50,550 bases of DNA from positions 1 through 50,550 of the forward strand of contig JAHBBC010000074.1 of assembly GCA_019915015.1 (NCBI GenBank). Direction: 5' to 3'. Position 1 is the first letter of the stretch. The number at the start of each line of letters is the position of its first letter. The notes beneath the pieces were generated by a model that was not told the DNA's origin, ran no database searches, and saw nothing but the letters and a program-made list of their open reading frames with translations. This DNA is from Auriscalpium vulgare. Its lineage: Eukaryota > Basidiomycota > Agaricomycetes > Russulales > Auriscalpiaceae. Positions 1 through 13,860 of the stretch are shown here, one piece after another. The translations under genes and the position numbers were made by a program.

Positions 1-479
1 TGCACTGTAAGACCCACTACTATTGGTAGCGGGAATTTTTGTCCACTGGCGCCCCCCATACAAGGCGCGTCATCAGAAACCAATATGAGCATATACTTAT
101 TCAACGCCAACTAACAAGGCACGTTGGCAAACCTCGTGCCCCCGTCTTCCTGCGATGAACACAACGTGCTCCAGTTCGTGCGCATGGTTGTCGCGCGTGG
201 AATGACTCGGAAGGTCAACGTCTGGAAACCATGTGGATCTCTAAATCTGGGAGTCCAGGCAGCTATTCCCAAAGAATGCGTTCACTCAAGCCGTCCGCGT
301 CTGGCCGCCTCCTTCAAACTGCACGCGCTTCGTAGCAGCACAGACTAGCACTTTATCGGCATCCCCACATATTTCGATGACGCCGACCTGACCAGCACCC
401 ACAGTTATCCGACTACGTCGCCCAAGACTGCCCCTTCCAGAGCAACATCGACCTGCCGCGACAAGGCCGACGAGCGTGG

Positions 480-1767
480 CGCAGACTGGACGGTACGGTC
501 TACGGCGTCCCCGTTGCTGTGGGCGAACACCACGCCCGCCGGTGAGGCGATACTGCTGACCGGCACAACCAGCCGTCTCGGGGGCCACCTGCTCGCGCAA
601 GTGCAGACGTGGGTAGGTGCGCGGGTACGTGCTCTACAGGGCGGCGCAGGTGCTGTCGTGCAATCGCCAGCAGCCGGCTTTCAATGGGGGCTGTATGCCG
701 CGCGCAGTAGGGCATGTACGCGGTCATGTTCCTGGAGGGCGATCTGTCGACGGAAGGTTTGAAACTGGACTTGTATGTGTTCGGCCAGGTAGGGAGTGTT
801 CACTTGCGTGCTGTGCTCGCACTGCAGACAGCCGAGTTTGACAGCTCCAAACGACTGTGACGAATACGACGGTAAGCGAAAGTCTTCGGGAGCGCGTAGA
901 AAGCATACTCACAAACCTTTGCGCCCTGGCGAGTCGACTTCAACCTCCACTACCGTCCTCCGAGCCTCCCGTCGCGGTCGTGCGCAAATTGGTCAACCCC
1001 TCGGGTTCCCGCGAGCCCAGCCACCGTGCATCCTCTTCACCAGCTCCGTCCGCGCCTTCATGAGTACGTCCCCAACCCATTGCCCTTCTATTCTCGGCGC
1101 TCCAAACCGAGATAACAGCTCGTGCATCTCCATCGCACGAATGCAGAAATTTCTGGAGGTACGGCGTACGGCGCGAGCAATGGGACGCGGGGACGGTGCT
1201 GCTGTGTACGATGCGCCGCGATTGGCGACAGGGTGCGCGCAAGTATCGTGCGCCTGTCCGGTGACCGCATCGCGGGGGGATGAAACGAATTGGAGTGATA
1301 CTGCGCAGCTCGAAGCTCATGGTGTGCGTGCCCGTGGCGGAAGAGGTGCGTCGCTTCGCTTGCTCGTTGTAAGGTCGACGATCTTGCTCTAGATGACCTC
1401 GTGGGTCCCTGTTGCCGCGTCCGCGCTCCTGGACATGCTTGGCAGCGCCAATCCCGCGTGCACCCGCAGGCCGTTCCGCGGACCGTCGTCGTCGACGCCG
1501 CGTCCGAATTCCTCTGCGCGCCAGCTGTCTCCTACGCCGACTGGACGAGGAAGCTGAGTAGCGCGTGCCGAACGTCGACGGTGAACGCGGGCGCGCTCAA
1601 AATCAGCCCCGTCTCCAAGCCGTCGAGGTCTTCGCAGGGATGCGCGCGTCGAGTGTTCTGAGCACAGGATGGGGTCGAGCAGTCTGGGAGATGCGGCGAT
1701 ATTGGGAAAGGAGGCTGGCGAGCGGTGGAAGGGGTATTGGCTGAGCACGGGGTTGCTTGCTATGTAA
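480..1767 (+). pseudogene. Decayed C-terminal reductase domain of an NRPS-like adenylate-forming reductase (copy 1)
   Basis: Pieces of a thioester-reductase (extended SDR) domain can be followed in order but in changing frames. They are: a nucleotide-binding motif EAILLTGTTSRLGGHLLA near 541-594; GDLSTEGLKLDLYVFGQ near 738-789; RVDFNLHYRPPSLP near 931-972; ILFTSSVRAF near 1030-1060; AYGAS near 1165; SIVRLSGDRIAGG near 1243; SYADWTRKL near 1530; and a C-terminus ending YWLSTGLLAM at the TAA ending at 1767. Several frameshifts and stops fall between them, so this is not a spliced gene. In intact relatives (A-T-R architecture) the enzyme activates a carboxylic acid, loads it on a carrier domain and releases it as an aldehyde. 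No A or T domain could be recognised in positions 1-480. The same C-terminal end recurs at 7579-7862. Confidence 0.75.
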
Positions 1768-4030
1768 ATATGGTGTGGACAGGACGAAGTAGTGGTGGAG
1801 AATTAATGTATTCCGTGGTTCTTCGGCTGGAGAGCCAATTCCCTGAAACCCCGCCGCCGTCGCAGTCAGCGACAAGCGCACAAAAATGGTTCACACGACG
1901 CACCGAGTCATCCATCAATTTGTTCAGTCCCGGCCACTTGGTTGAGAGGACCGAGGTAGTCTCCCGTGGCTGACCTTGGCACAGAAGGCAGTCGTTCTGT
2001 TACAGACCGAGGTTACTCTAGGAAACATAATCCAGCCGCTGTGCAGCCGTGGGGTGGAGTTTGGAGTCGGCGATGACCGGCAGGGCTCTTCGGAGGGCAC
2101 GCATGTCGCAGGCGTTCCATCTGGGAGAGTCGGCGGCCACAGGAGCCAGGGCGATGTCCATCGTATGGCTGGGATATGTTGTGCACTGATTTTGGGCGGG
2201 TTTGCTGAACGCTTGAACCGATGCGGGTGTTCAGGACAGGAGAAAATCGGGAAAAATGGTTGGGAGATGAATCCTCCACATTTTCAGAGAATGAAGCAGA
2301 GGCAGCGGTTGCAATGACTGAAGGCGACGTTGAGACTCAGACTAGGTCGTCCGCGCAAGGCTCGGCCGACGCGTGACCAACCGCCAAGGCTTTCCCTTTG
2401 TCTGCTGCTCCCCCATTTTTTGGAACATTAATTCCGGTCACCGTCCTGGGATAGCGGCACGAAGCCATCAATATCGCTGCCAGTCGACCCCTCGCTTCAT
2501 GCTCACCCGGATTTTCTTACCATTTTCTCTGTAATGTGTGAAGATCGGCGACGGCTCTCTCGTCAACCCCGTCCGCTCGCGCCCCAAGGTCAAGTCGACA
2601 TGAAGACCCGCGGATGATCATCGATCAACGGTCAGCCCCAACCGACGACAGAGGGAATTAGAAAAGGGGTGATTGGGTGAGCAGCTCGAGTTTACTGTCC
2701 TTCGCTGTTCTGAGCCCTCTCCTGCGCACACCGCCAGACATTCTTGCATATCTGGCCAGCCGCACGGACAGCCATCTACGCATCCCGTCCAGCAAATCAG
2801 CCGTCGTCACCAGTGCCTGCCGCGCGCTGCCAGCCATCCACACGCTGCCCGCCTGCTGCATTGGCAGAGGTGCATGGTCGCCTAGTCGCGAGGTATCGGC
2901 TGGCGGAGGCCAACACAATTCGTCTCTTAGCCAGGCGAAGACTTCGTGCAGTCACCGAATTATCGTCGCTCGCGCAAGCCAACCCGCTACGCTCGCTAGG
3001 CTGGTGTTTTGCGGATAAGCCAGCAGCCGCTTGTTGGCCGCCTCCCCGGCTGGCCAGAGACGGCCGTCATATCTGGTAAGCAGACTTTTCGATTCTCTCG
3101 AATTTCTTTCCTTCTTGTTTCCTTCTTGTTTCCTTCTTGGTGGACGCCTTCGTCGGTTCGCTTTGTTGTTGCTTTCGGTTCGCGCCGCGGTCCGTGTGAC
3201 TGTCGGTTGTCGCGTCGTCTTTCCTTCGTGTTCGTGGTCCAGGACAACGTCCATCTACCCTCTCGACGCTGCGCACAACTATCAGCGATTATTCCCATGC
3301 TATCGCCCGACATGACTCGCGCGAGAATGCGCGTCGACTCGCCTTACTTAGCCCGCGCCGCACCGTCCATGTGACGTGTCATTGTGACATGTCACATTGT
3401 GTTTTGTCGGGCGAGAGTCGAGCGTATATATATGTTGGAAGTTGATGTTCTTCACGAGGGCATCCATGGCAGTTGTCGAAAGCTGTGGGCGTGGTGCAGC
3501 ATGGTGGACGCGGCGTAATCGGCGGTTTGAACCAATTGGTTGGACATATGATGCGCGATGCTCTTTTGAATGGTGTCCGTGCTCGAAGATGTTGATGTTG
3601 ACTGACCCGGACTGTCTGCAGCAGCGCATACATGACCTGGCATTTATTTCCGAACTCCCCAATTTCTTCCGAGTGTCGCAGCGGCGGGGGAAACGACTCC
3701 TCGTATATGACCTGTCCAGTCGCCGACGCCGGACGCCGGATAGCACCACGACACTGTGCTCATACGAGAACCACGAGTTAATGCACACTCTTCGGATGTA
3801 ATTACTCACATACGTCCAGTCGTCAGATTAATAAAACGGCTCAAAGCTGCATTTGCCAAATTTCTTCCGACGACGCGCGATCCTGATCAACATCTCTACG
3901 AACCCTCCCCGTGTTCAGTCACCACTGACCTCCTGCTCAAGCGGTGAGGTCTGCACAGGGTACCAATGGAGCGATGGGGCGACGCCGAGAGGGGGCTGAA
4001 TTCACTGCACGACTGCGCGCGCAGACGAGG

Positions 4031-4110
4031 TACGCGCCCGCCCGCGCCCCATCCCAAACTAGTGCAAAGGCTACCTCGCGCCGCGCAAAGTCAATCATCG
4101 CGGGGTTCTT
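4031..4110 (+). promoter_or_regulatory. Conserved upstream block of the unknown gene, copy 1
   Basis: A block beginning at TACGCGCCCGC and ending in ATCGCGGGGTTCTT (4097-4110) recurs in the same order before the second copy (10343-10420). The distance to the start codon is similar, about 166 nt against 175 nt. It is better conserved than the rest of the spacer, which suggests a shared core promoter or 5' leader. The function is inferred from conservation only. Confidence 0.4.
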
Positions 4111-4275
4111 GCACGCGTTGCCGTTGACATATAGACTAGCCCGCCTCCGATGGCTGCTTTTCATCTCTCCTTTTCTCCCCATCTCCCTCTCATCTATCGT
4201 TTTCTTCGCTCTCTTATCGCTCCATTCAACGGCCCTTTCCACACACTCTTTATCTCTTTCCAGCTGCCGCTTGCG

Positions 4276-5067
4276 ATGCGAGCGCGCGTCTGTCCTCCCT
4301 ACCCCTCCATCGATTGGGTTCTCACTGCCAGCGAAAATCCCAACACCGTCAGGCCGCTGCCGCCCCGGTATCGCGTGCCGCAGGAGAACCAAACGACGAC
4401 ACCGCAAATGGCTCAGCAGCAGAATCGTTTGCGCCGCGCACAGTCGGAGGACCACATGGTGCGTGGCGCCTTCGTCTCATATGATACGCTCTGACAATCT
4501 CGTCAGAGAACCGTGGACTATCGTTACACTCGCCCCACAATGCCCCAACTCCCGGCGACGCGTCCCCCAGTGCCGTCGTCGGCGTTCAAGCTGCCCCCGC
4601 CTGCTCTCACAGTAATCAACTCCTAGTGGCCCGTTTATTCTGCCGCCTGACGCCTCACCAGGCCTCTACCGACCGCTGCAAGCCAAAGTACCAGCAGACG
4701 GCGGAGCCGCCCCTCGTCGTACGTTGCGCTTTACTCGCTGCTTCGTCCGCGCTAACGTGACGACACCAGCCGAAAATCGTCATCCAGGACTGGGATGGCG
4801 TGCAAACAATGCCCGACGCGTTGAGCGCGGACAGCTCGACGATGGCGACGTTTAGGGAAGCGAATGGGCGCGGCGCGCGTAGGCGGATGAAGGTGCTCTC
4901 CAAAAAAATCTTCGTACGCCGTCGTTCTTCTCTCAGGCACAGAATGCTGACGTTGCTGCTTTTGGCGTGTACAGGCCCTCTTTGCGGGCATGCGCGGCGT
5001 CACTATGCGGCGCGTGAAAACTGTCGAACAGCTCGAAAACGATTTGAAGTTCGATCTTCTCAATTGA
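4276..5067 (+). CDS. Unrecognised protein family, member 1 (about 193 aa, five exons)
   Basis: I do not recognise this family. The model rests on comparison with the paralogue at 10595-11340. Exon 1 encodes an N-terminus ending QSEDHM. Exon 2 starts RTVDYRYTRP, and exon 3 is ASTDRCKPKYQQTAEPPLV after a 50-nt intron. Exon 4 starts PKIVIQDWDG and ends with basic residues and KKIF. Exon 5 is rich in MRRVK and ends DLKFDLLN. All junctions have GT and AG. The shared signature is PKIVI(Q/E)DWD, then a basic stretch, then MRRVK, V(E/Q)Q and DL(K/S)FDLLN. No signal peptide, membrane helix or cysteine pattern is evident, so a small soluble cytosolic or nuclear protein is likely. An in-frame ATG at 4150 is an alternative start. 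The chosen ATG matches the paralogue, whose start is fixed by an in-frame stop. Confidence 0.6.
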
Positions 5068-5453
5068 ACACAGCCCCTGCCCGTACCTCTGGATCCGAAT
5101 CTCTTGCTTATTACCTCGTGCGTACTGTACATGATTCTTGACGCTTACTTGTATATACTAGATGAACCGCATGTATCTATATCGTGTTATTTGCCGTTCT
5201 TTGTTTGTCGTTCCTTGTTTGCCGTTCGAATTCGCAAAGTGTTTGGTCTCCTCTGACATGTACCGTGATCGCGTTCCCGAGGTGCAACGCTTGCGCAACC
5301 CGTGCAGCGGGTAAAGACCGGCAGTCCTACTGTACTCTTTGCTCATAATTCAAGTCACGAAATCTCCCACCATACGGTAGATCACATCATACACACATTG
5401 CATTCTAAAACACGAAAAAAGCTATTCCTTGTGGCATTTGACACTATGCGATC

Positions 5454-6824
<1,371 letters not shown>

Positions 6825-7578
6825 TTCTGGAGCGGTAGATCCAATGAAGAAACATACCTTCGTAGCATGCCTTTAAAGCCTTTCCAGACTCAGTGCGAGA
6901 TGAGTAGTCGAACGTAGCATAAGCCGGATTGAAAGTGGATAGCAAGCCCCGACTCGCACTCGCAAAACCGTTCAGGGCGTGGTCCGGAGGTCGGAGACGG
7001 AGCAAGTGGGCCACGGCCGAAGCCGGCTATGAGTCAGCAACAGCAACAGAAGTTAGAACCGAATGACGAGTCTCTTCGGCGCGCGGCACTGTGCTTGACA
7101 TGTAGCAGATCGACCCTTTCCAAATCTCCGACTCGGGCTGTACATCGACGACCAGTCAGCAACACACACCTTTGAAATAAATAAAAGGCGCACATGTTGG
7201 AATTGAGTGCCAACTGAAACTGACTTGAAAGTTCCGCGCATTGGCGCACGGTCACATAGCCTAGACGACCACGTACTCGCGCCTTCGATGTAATGACCCG
7301 CTCACGATGCGGTAGCGCCTCCGCATGGACGGTAGACTTCATCATGATGGGGTTGTTTTCAACGCTGATCTTCTTCTCCAAGAAATGCTCAGTGGCAGAA
7401 CGCTCATATGCGCTGGACGAGCACAACCGAAGGAGAACGCGACGACTTTTGGCTCGAGCAATTCGACAGCTCTTTCGTTCAAGGAAGGAAGATGCGGTGG
7501 GCATTGAGCGGCGCACGCCTAGGTTGGGGGTCAGAGCCATTAGGAGCCAATAATTTGACGCATACCTAGAACCGAGTC

Positions 7579-7862
7579 GTGCATCGAGAACTCGAAGCTT
7601 CAACTGCGGCGGCGAGACAAAAGAATCAAGCACAGCTTGCGGATTTCGTCGACGGGAGAATTCTTGAGCGACCGAGAACCGTTCATCAGGTGCTGTTCAA
7701 GCTCGCGAACCGTAACAGGCGGCCGCGGCAGACGCGGGCGCGCCGAAGAAACTTCAGCGCGGCATAAGTGTCGAGGAGTCAAAGAGGTGCGGCAGTGCTG
7801 TGGAAGAGGATGTCGAGCGTTGGGTTAGATATTGGCGGGCCACCGGGTTGCTTGCTGCGTGA
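7579..7862 (+). pseudogene. Remnant of NRPS-like reductase C-terminus (copy 2)
   Basis: Only the last part of the reductase domain remains. One frame gives VHRELEASTAAARQKNQAQLADFV, which resembles the usual linker that ends in a DFF-type motif. Further on a frame gives RAEETSA...RGVKEV, and a shifted frame gives AVEEDVERWVRYWRATGLLAA before TGA. At least one frameshift separates these. The end aligns with copy 1 (GERWKGYWLSTGLLAM), and the downstream spacer is also shared. Nothing of the upstream part of the domain could be recognised between 6825 and 7578. Confidence 0.6.
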
Positions 7863-10342
7863 GGCCTTGGGAAAGGACTCCGAGGCGATGGTGAAGAATA
7901 AATTATATTTCGTGCACCTTATACACTTAAAGCAATGTACTTCGGGATCTGGGGAGACACGTCTTTCGGATGAGCGACGGCAGACTGAGGCGACCACGGC
8001 ACATCGCGCTAGGCCGTGAATGCATGCACGAAGGCGAACGACATCGAGCAATCTTCCGGCAGATTCCCTGCAAACGCGCCGTCGCAGTCAGCCACAAACG
8101 CACACAAACGAGTAGTCAAAACGCACCGAGTCACCTATCATCGTTCAACCCGGTCATTTGGTCCAGAAAGTCATCTCACAGAAAAAACCCTGAACACGAT
8201 GACTGGACATTGAAGTCTTGACGCCTTGATATATCGAACAACTGACGTCGGCATCAGGGATAGCCAGCTTCGGTTTCTAGGGGATCTGTCGACAATTGTT
8301 GGATCTTGGGTGAAGCGTCCGCCTTGCGGACGTTCTGTAAATCAGGAGAAAATAGGAAATAAACGCTCGGGGTCGAATTCAGAGAATACGACGAAAGTAG
8401 CGGTTGCATTGACTGAAAAGCGAAGTGGAAGGAGAAAGAGCGGGCTGGCGAAGTTTTGCGACGAGGTGGCCGGCGCCGTATCAACTCCGCTCTCCGACAC
8501 GGCCACCTTTCCCTTTTCCCCTTCACCTTCTTAAAGATCTTGGTGTTTTTCCTGGTCACTGTCCCTCGTAAACGGCGCATCCTAAAACCTGTCCATCGAC
8601 TCTTCGCTTGGAGCAGAATTGGATTTTCGTACCATTTTTCTGTAATTCCTGGATAAGTTGCCGCAACTGTTCGTCAAGACTGTGTGCGCAAAATCAGGTT
8701 ATACGATGCTTGAGGACGTTGGGACAGCGCATAGGGTCGGCGCAGCAGAGAGCATTGCAGGGTGACCGGGTGAGTCCATCGTTGCTTTGCTCACTCTTTG
8801 CTCTTGGATTCTGAGCGATGATTAGCCTTCCAGCTGTATCAATGCGCCGCCGGGATGAATCATTACCGTCTGCTCGATTGTCGGACACACATCACCATGC
8901 GCGATTCTGGCCAGCCTACCAGCAAAACGTGTGGTACCGCCAGCCATCTGCACATCACCAGTCAGTCAACCAATATGGAGCATCCAATTATGCGTCACCA
9001 GCCAGCAACGCGCTGCAAACCACCCAGCATATTGCCAGCAGCTGAAATGCCAGTCATCGGCAACCGGACTGCATGGCCGCCGTTCGTACGTCGTCGGTCA
9101 TTTTCGCATAACCAGTGCTGGGGCGGAGGCGAACCCAAAGCAGCTATCACTCAAACGTCCTCGTCACCGAGTATTCTTTGCTGGACCGAGCCTTTGTCTT
9201 GCGCTGACTAGCCTGCTCGATAGGTTGCCGTAATAAAGATGGCCGTTTTTGCTGGTGAGCTGGCTTTTCCTCGTCGCCTTTCCTTCTTGTTGTCTTCTTT
9301 GTGTATGCCATCTTCGGTGGACGTCACTCGACCGTTGCTTGTTGCCCATCCGTGCTGCTGTCCACTGGCACTTCGTGTCGCGTGTCCTTCTTCACCATTC
9401 GTGCTTCATATTGTGGTCTGGGACAACCAGTACTAGTGCTGCCCGCCGTTCTCTTTTTTTTTTCCCTGACGCTGCACACGACATTAAGCGATAATTCCCA
9501 TGCTGGCATGACTCGCGCGAGAAAGCCTGCCGGCTCACCTTGTGCGTCCCATCATCCTCGTTCACGTGACGCGTAGCCTGCGAACAGTCACAGTGTGACA
9601 CTTCGCGAATGAGTCGGGTGGGAGCCTGGCAGAGGCGCGGGTGCTATGGCGAGGGTGTTCTGGGTTGATCTTGCCGCGGGCGGGGTTGTGACGTGGCACT
9701 GGCAGGGGAGGGCTGCGAAATGGGCACGGTGTTCGCGACGCCTCAGTTCGATGCGGACGACGGTGCGCGAGGCATGGGCTGACGGCCCGTGAATTGTGAG
9801 CTGGATAAATGATTCTTTTGGATTATGGACGTGCCGAGAGCAACCAGGCTGACTGACCTCTTCCATCTGCGAGGATCCTTCGTTGTATGTCGCGATTCCG
9901 ACTTTGCACGTACTGTGTCGAGCCCCGCGCACAGTTGATATGCATTCCCTGCTTGACTCCTGCATTGCGAGAGGCCTTTCAAGGCCGGCTCTGGATGTCG
10001 TGGGGACGACGACGAAGTGGCGCCTTCGTGGACGACGATCCAGGCTGACGCCGCGACACTATACTCAATGCATGTGAAGACGGCGCTGCAAGGCACGCTC
10101 TGCGGATGCAACCCACTTACCTACTTACTAGTTCGCTGGGCCAACCAATCCGTTCGTTGAATACTGACATCGCGCGGCCCAGGTCAACAGCATATCCACG
10201 ACGCATATTCTCCGATCACAGCCACTTCTGCGCTCCGGCGCACGCAGTGAGGGTTCGTATGAAGCAGGGCCGGGCACTTGGGGTAGGACCATTCCAGATC
10301 GTGAGGGAGCTCAAAGTCGACCGCCGTCTCGCTTGCGGGCGA

Positions 10343-10420
10343 AATACGCGCCCGCGCGCCCGCAGTCGCAAACTGGTGCAAACCACGCGCGTCGCGCGAC
10401 GTCAATATCGCGGGGTTCTT
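10343..10420 (+). promoter_or_regulatory. Conserved upstream block of the unknown gene, copy 2
   Basis: TACGCGCCCGC at the left and ATCGCGGGGTTCTT at 10407-10420 match the block at 4031-4110. CAAACT(G/A)GTGCAAA lies between them in both copies. A pyrimidine-rich 5' leader separates the block from the start codon in both. Confidence 0.4.
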
Positions 10421-10594
10421 CAAGCCGCACATTGGCTAGGCTGTCTCCGATGGCCGCATTTTTTCGTCTCCCTCTCCTCTCCGCCTTCTCTCCCTCTTTT
10501 TCTCCTTTGCTCACCCTTCCGAGTCCCTCCCTACTACTGGCATCGATCCAGTTTCACCACACTCTTCACTTATCGTCTCAGACTGTAACTCACT

Positions 10595-11340
10595 ATGTCA
10601 ACGCGCATATTTCCGTCTACAGACGGGGTCCTTGCGCCACGCGAGAATCGTACAACCGTTGAAAACCCGCTGCCTCCACTGCCTCGTGCGCCGCAGAACA
10701 AGACGTCGGCACTGCAACATCCTCGTGTGCGCCGCGAGAAATCGGCGGACCACATTGTATGTCCTGCGTCTTATAAAATACACCTGCTGATGATTCTGAC
10801 AGAGGACAGTCGAATATGACCATTTCACATGCCCCCAAAAGCCTCAGATGCCCGTCCAGCCGGAAGTCGAGTACATGCAGCCCTTGCCCTCTTCCGCAGT
10901 AGGTGAAACCCGCTACTCCCGGTCATTCTCCTGCTCAACAGTCCACCAGTTCACGCCTGATGACCCTGCCGACAGGCACCAGTGCACTGCGGAGTCGTTC
11001 ATAATTGTATGACCTACTGGTGACATTGCTCCGTCCATGCTGAGGTCATGATCACAGCCGAAAATTGTCATCGAGGATTGGGACCATGTCGAATACAAGG
11101 CCGACGCGTCGTGGTCTTCCGCGGAGACCAACATCACATCTAAGGAGGCAAACTCGGGGGTGACCCGCAGGCGCTGCAAGGTTATCTCCCAACGGTTCTT
11201 CGTACGTGCACACCTCAGCTCCGGTGACGGTAGTCTAACGGCTTATACAGGCCTTCATTGATGGCATACGCATATCCATGCGCCGTGTCAAATCTGTCCA
11301 ACAGATCGAGCGCGACTTGAGCTTCGATCTTCTGAATTGA
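10595..11340 (+). CDS. Unrecognised protein family, member 2 (about 180 aa)
   Basis: This is the paralogue of 4276-5067. The start ATG is preceded in frame by a TAA nine bases upstream, which fixes it. Exon 1 ends KSADHI. Exon 2 starts RTVEYDHF. A 51-nt stop-free intron before FTPDDPADRHQC sits where copy 1 has a 50-nt intron, so in this copy it could be retained without breaking the frame. Exon 4 starts PKIVIEDWDHV and ends CKVISQRFF. The last exon carries SMRRVKSVQQIERDLSFDLLN. The ends of the protein are best conserved and the middle varies. The function is unknown. Its place beside a halogenase gene hints at, but does not show, a role in the cluster. Confidence 0.65.
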
Positions 11341-11697
11341 ACTTTGTCGCGTAGCTTCCTATCAGAATTTGCAGCCCTTGCGTATGTCCGTGCCGCCTCT
11401 TGACTTTCTTGGTGCCCAATTTCAAGTTTACTATAATTCGTCACGCTCACCTGTACATACTAGAACATATCCACATGTATCTGTAGAAATATCATCTTGG
11501 TTCCGCTGTCCGCATCCATAATTTCGCTCCGCGCGCCGCAGACCTCTCCTCCATCGAAGTCGTTCATCCCCTACGTACATAGCTCCACGCACATAGTATT
11601 CAACCTCGGCAATAAATATCGACGGTTCATATATGAAAACAGTACGAGCACCCGTGCGCATGCCAATCTGATCGATCATTGCCACTCCTTGTCCACA

Positions 11698-13799
11698 TCA
11701 GCCTGAGGTAACCTTCTTCAGCCCCAAATTGCCCCGATCGCACGTCGTCACGAAGCCCTCGAAGACCTCATTACTGAACTGCTTCTTCGTGTCGAACATC
11801 GTCGCGTGCAGCGGCTTGCGCGCGTTGACGCTATGCAGGATGTGCATCATCTCCTCGTCCTGCTTGCCGAACTTCTCCGCGACTTCGTCGGGCAACATGA
11901 CGGGCCCGTCGGAGCGCATGAGGCTCGGGTCGATGCGCGCGCCGACGCTCTTGTACATTTCCGGCGTCGCGGGGTTGAGCAACCCCCCGCAGAAGTCAAG
12001 CGCCTTCTGGATCTCGTCTTCGGTCAATTCCTTGCCGACCTCGCCGGCACCTTGAAGCACTGTGACAGAGTTAGGTGCGAACAATATCTTTTAATGGACA
12101 GAAACTGACCTGGACGGAGCAACGAGAACGCGCGGTCGAAGTTGCCCTCGTTGAGGTCCTGCATGACGGGCTCCTTCTGCGCGCGCACCTGCTTGTACAC
12201 ACCAAGCACGAGGACCAAGAACCTGAGAACGGTCAATAATTGACTAGAAACGGGGATAGATATAGATTCCAAACCTAGTGTAAGACGTTCCCACTTTGAT
12301 GTCGAAGAAATCCGTGGCCTCCTTCTCCGTGCACTGGCCACGGATGGAGGCCGCAATGGTGCAGGCAGCTGACAGAGCGCCACCGAGGGCCAGATGGATC
12401 CCAGACGAGAAGAAGGGATCGATGAAAGCTGGTCGGTCCTAAATTTAGGACCTCGGCTGATAAGGACCAATAATATGTGAACTCACCGCCTGCGTCTCCA
12501 ATAATTCGGAAGTGATCTCCAGAGTACTTCGACGCGTTGTAGCTCCAATCACTTCCTGCACGGATTTCCTTGACGTTGCTGGCATTCTTCAGGAGCTCCT
12601 GAAGGCCTGGGGCAAGCTTGACTAGGTCGATGTAATGCTCGGTCAGAGGCGACTTGTCTGTGCCCTCGCAGCGCTCACGGGCCTCCCGTCTCTTGGCGAC
12701 GCTGGCCTCGTCGGATGTGACAAACCCGACAGACGCCGTCCCATCGTGAAGAGGGATATACCAGGACCAGCCAGACTCATCTAAGATGTTCCAGATGAGA
12801 TCAGCACACGGTTCAAATCATAAAACTTGAACAGTGGCGCACCTGTAAGCGCCTCAAACCACGGGGCATTCTCGCGATTTGTACCGGGCGCATATACGCC
12901 GCCGTTCGTCCAGTAGCCCCATACAGCCATATTCTTGAGACTCTTGTTGAAAGTGCGGTTGTGGAGATACTGCGTCGAGATGATACCGGCGCGGCCCGAC
13001 GCATCGATGAGCCACTCGAAGTTGATTGTGCCCGAGCGCCCGTCCTTGGTTGACCATTCCGCTGCAACGGGGCGCTCGCCGTCGAAGTTTATCTTTCCCA
13101 CCTTCACGCCCTCGTGCACGTGCACACCGTTTTTCCCAGCGTACTTGAGGAGCAGGTCGTCGAACTCAGAGCGAACCTGAGGGTTAGCCAGAGGTCAGAG
13201 AAAAACAGACGCGGCCTTGGGAGAACATGCTCACCACGTTCCACGAGAGGTTGTCCTTGTCAATGGAGAGGAAGTCCGTGTATCCCTCTTGGCTGTATTG
13301 ATTCAACTTCACGGCGGCTCCGGGCTTCAAAGTCGTCCGTCAGTACGTACAGTATAGCGAGACCGGCGTTGATGCAGTACCTTCATAGTGAAGCCATGCT
13401 CGACGACCAGCTTGTCTGCCTCGATAAGAGAAAGGAAGGCGCTGGCAGACGGAAGGAGCGTCTCGCCAACGTGATACCTGAGCAGAAGGAGTAAGAGTGA
13501 GTGTCGAGGCGCTGTGACTCAATGAGCGGCACAAATACCTAGGGAACACATCGCGCTCTAGCACGGTCACTTCATAGCCATCTGATTTCCGGAGCGTCAG
13601 CGAACACATTTGAACGACGTCAATGGTGACAGAATTACCTCTAGCGAGTAAAGTGGCAGCATAAGACCCTGAAGGACCGCCGCCGATGACAAGAATCTGG
13701 GTCTTGGTTTCCTGTTTTCAAGATGTTCAGTGAACGGCTTCAAGGACAGTCAAGGGAAGAGGTGCGTAGTACAGGAGACGTGGTAGTGGTTGAGGCCAT
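11698..13799 (-). CDS. Flavin-dependent halogenase
   Basis: Enzymes of this family use FADH2, oxygen and halide to halogenate an aromatic substrate. The spliced protein is about 525 aa from about 10 exons, normal for the fungal type. After MASTTTTSP comes the FAD-binding motif GGGPSGS (residues about 18-24), then VLERDVFPRYHVGETLLPS. WLIDASGRAG follows, then the family's diagnostic WxWxIP motif, seen as GWSWYIP (about 224-230). Next is the FDP.(F/L).S.G motif, seen as FIDPFFSSGIHLALGG (about 319 onward). The C-terminal region ends KKVTSG at TGA 11698-11700. The start is the ATG at 13799, and a 52-nt intron follows codon 9. All introns found keep the frame, so the gene looks intact. It lies upstream of no other gene on its strand until the aldo-keto reductase, and 1 kb from an O-methyltransferase on the same strand. 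The halide is probably chloride, by family precedent. Confidence 0.93.
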
Positions 13800-13851
13800 T
13801 GTAGTTCTTGCTATTGCGCTGAGGATGGTCGAACACCCACAGCCACCTCAG

Positions 13852-13860
13852 CCTTTTATC
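13852..13860 (-). promoter_or_regulatory. TATA-like element of the halogenase gene
   Basis: The minus strand reads GATAAAAGG about 53-61 nt before the halogenase start codon, a usual distance for a fungal core promoter with a short leader. The remaining interval to the O-methyltransferase stop (13861-14782) holds no recognisable gene. It contains a short tandem CAGAAGACCGCC repeat at 14396-14419 and a TATAAATA-like string near 14157. Confidence 0.35.

Larger units (their letters stand above)
1660..5067 (+). repeat. Ancient tandem duplication, left copy (reductase 3' end, spacer, unknown gene)
   Basis: This stretch matches 7770-11340 in order, with many substitutions and indels. Shared landmarks are the reductase C-terminus ending in STGLLA/ATGLLA, a block containing CGCCGTCGCAGTCAG (about 1855 and 8080), CAGAGAAT followed by GCGGTTGCA (about 2284 and 8383), a pyrimidine-rich block with CCTTCTTG (about 3110 and 9285), ATGACTCGCGCGAGAA (about 3311 and 9507), the promoter block before the unknown gene, and the gene itself. 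The 2.5 kb between reductase end and unknown gene (1768-4275) holds no recognisable gene. The pyrimidine-rich run near 3107-3140 contains a tandem TTTCCTTCTTG repeat. Limits are approximate. Confidence 0.65.
7770..11340 (+). repeat. Ancient tandem duplication, right copy
   Basis: This is the counterpart of 1660-5067. It contains the reductase C-terminal remnant, a 2.7 kb spacer (7863-10594) without a recognisable gene, and the second member of the unknown family. The aldo-keto reductase gene lies between the two arms and has no visible second copy in this window. Limits are approximate. Confidence 0.65.

Noticed and set aside
7034..7633. A 199-codon minus-strand frame, with a nearby stretch resembling a nitronate monooxygenase (EPKVVAFSFG)
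   Set aside because: The rest of the frame shows no family motif, and its right end is antisense to the plus-strand reductase remnant, whose C-terminus is the better explanation there.
12800..12825. GGTTCAAATC, resembling a tRNA B box
   Set aside because: No matching A box or cloverleaf is present, and it lies inside an intron of the halogenase gene.
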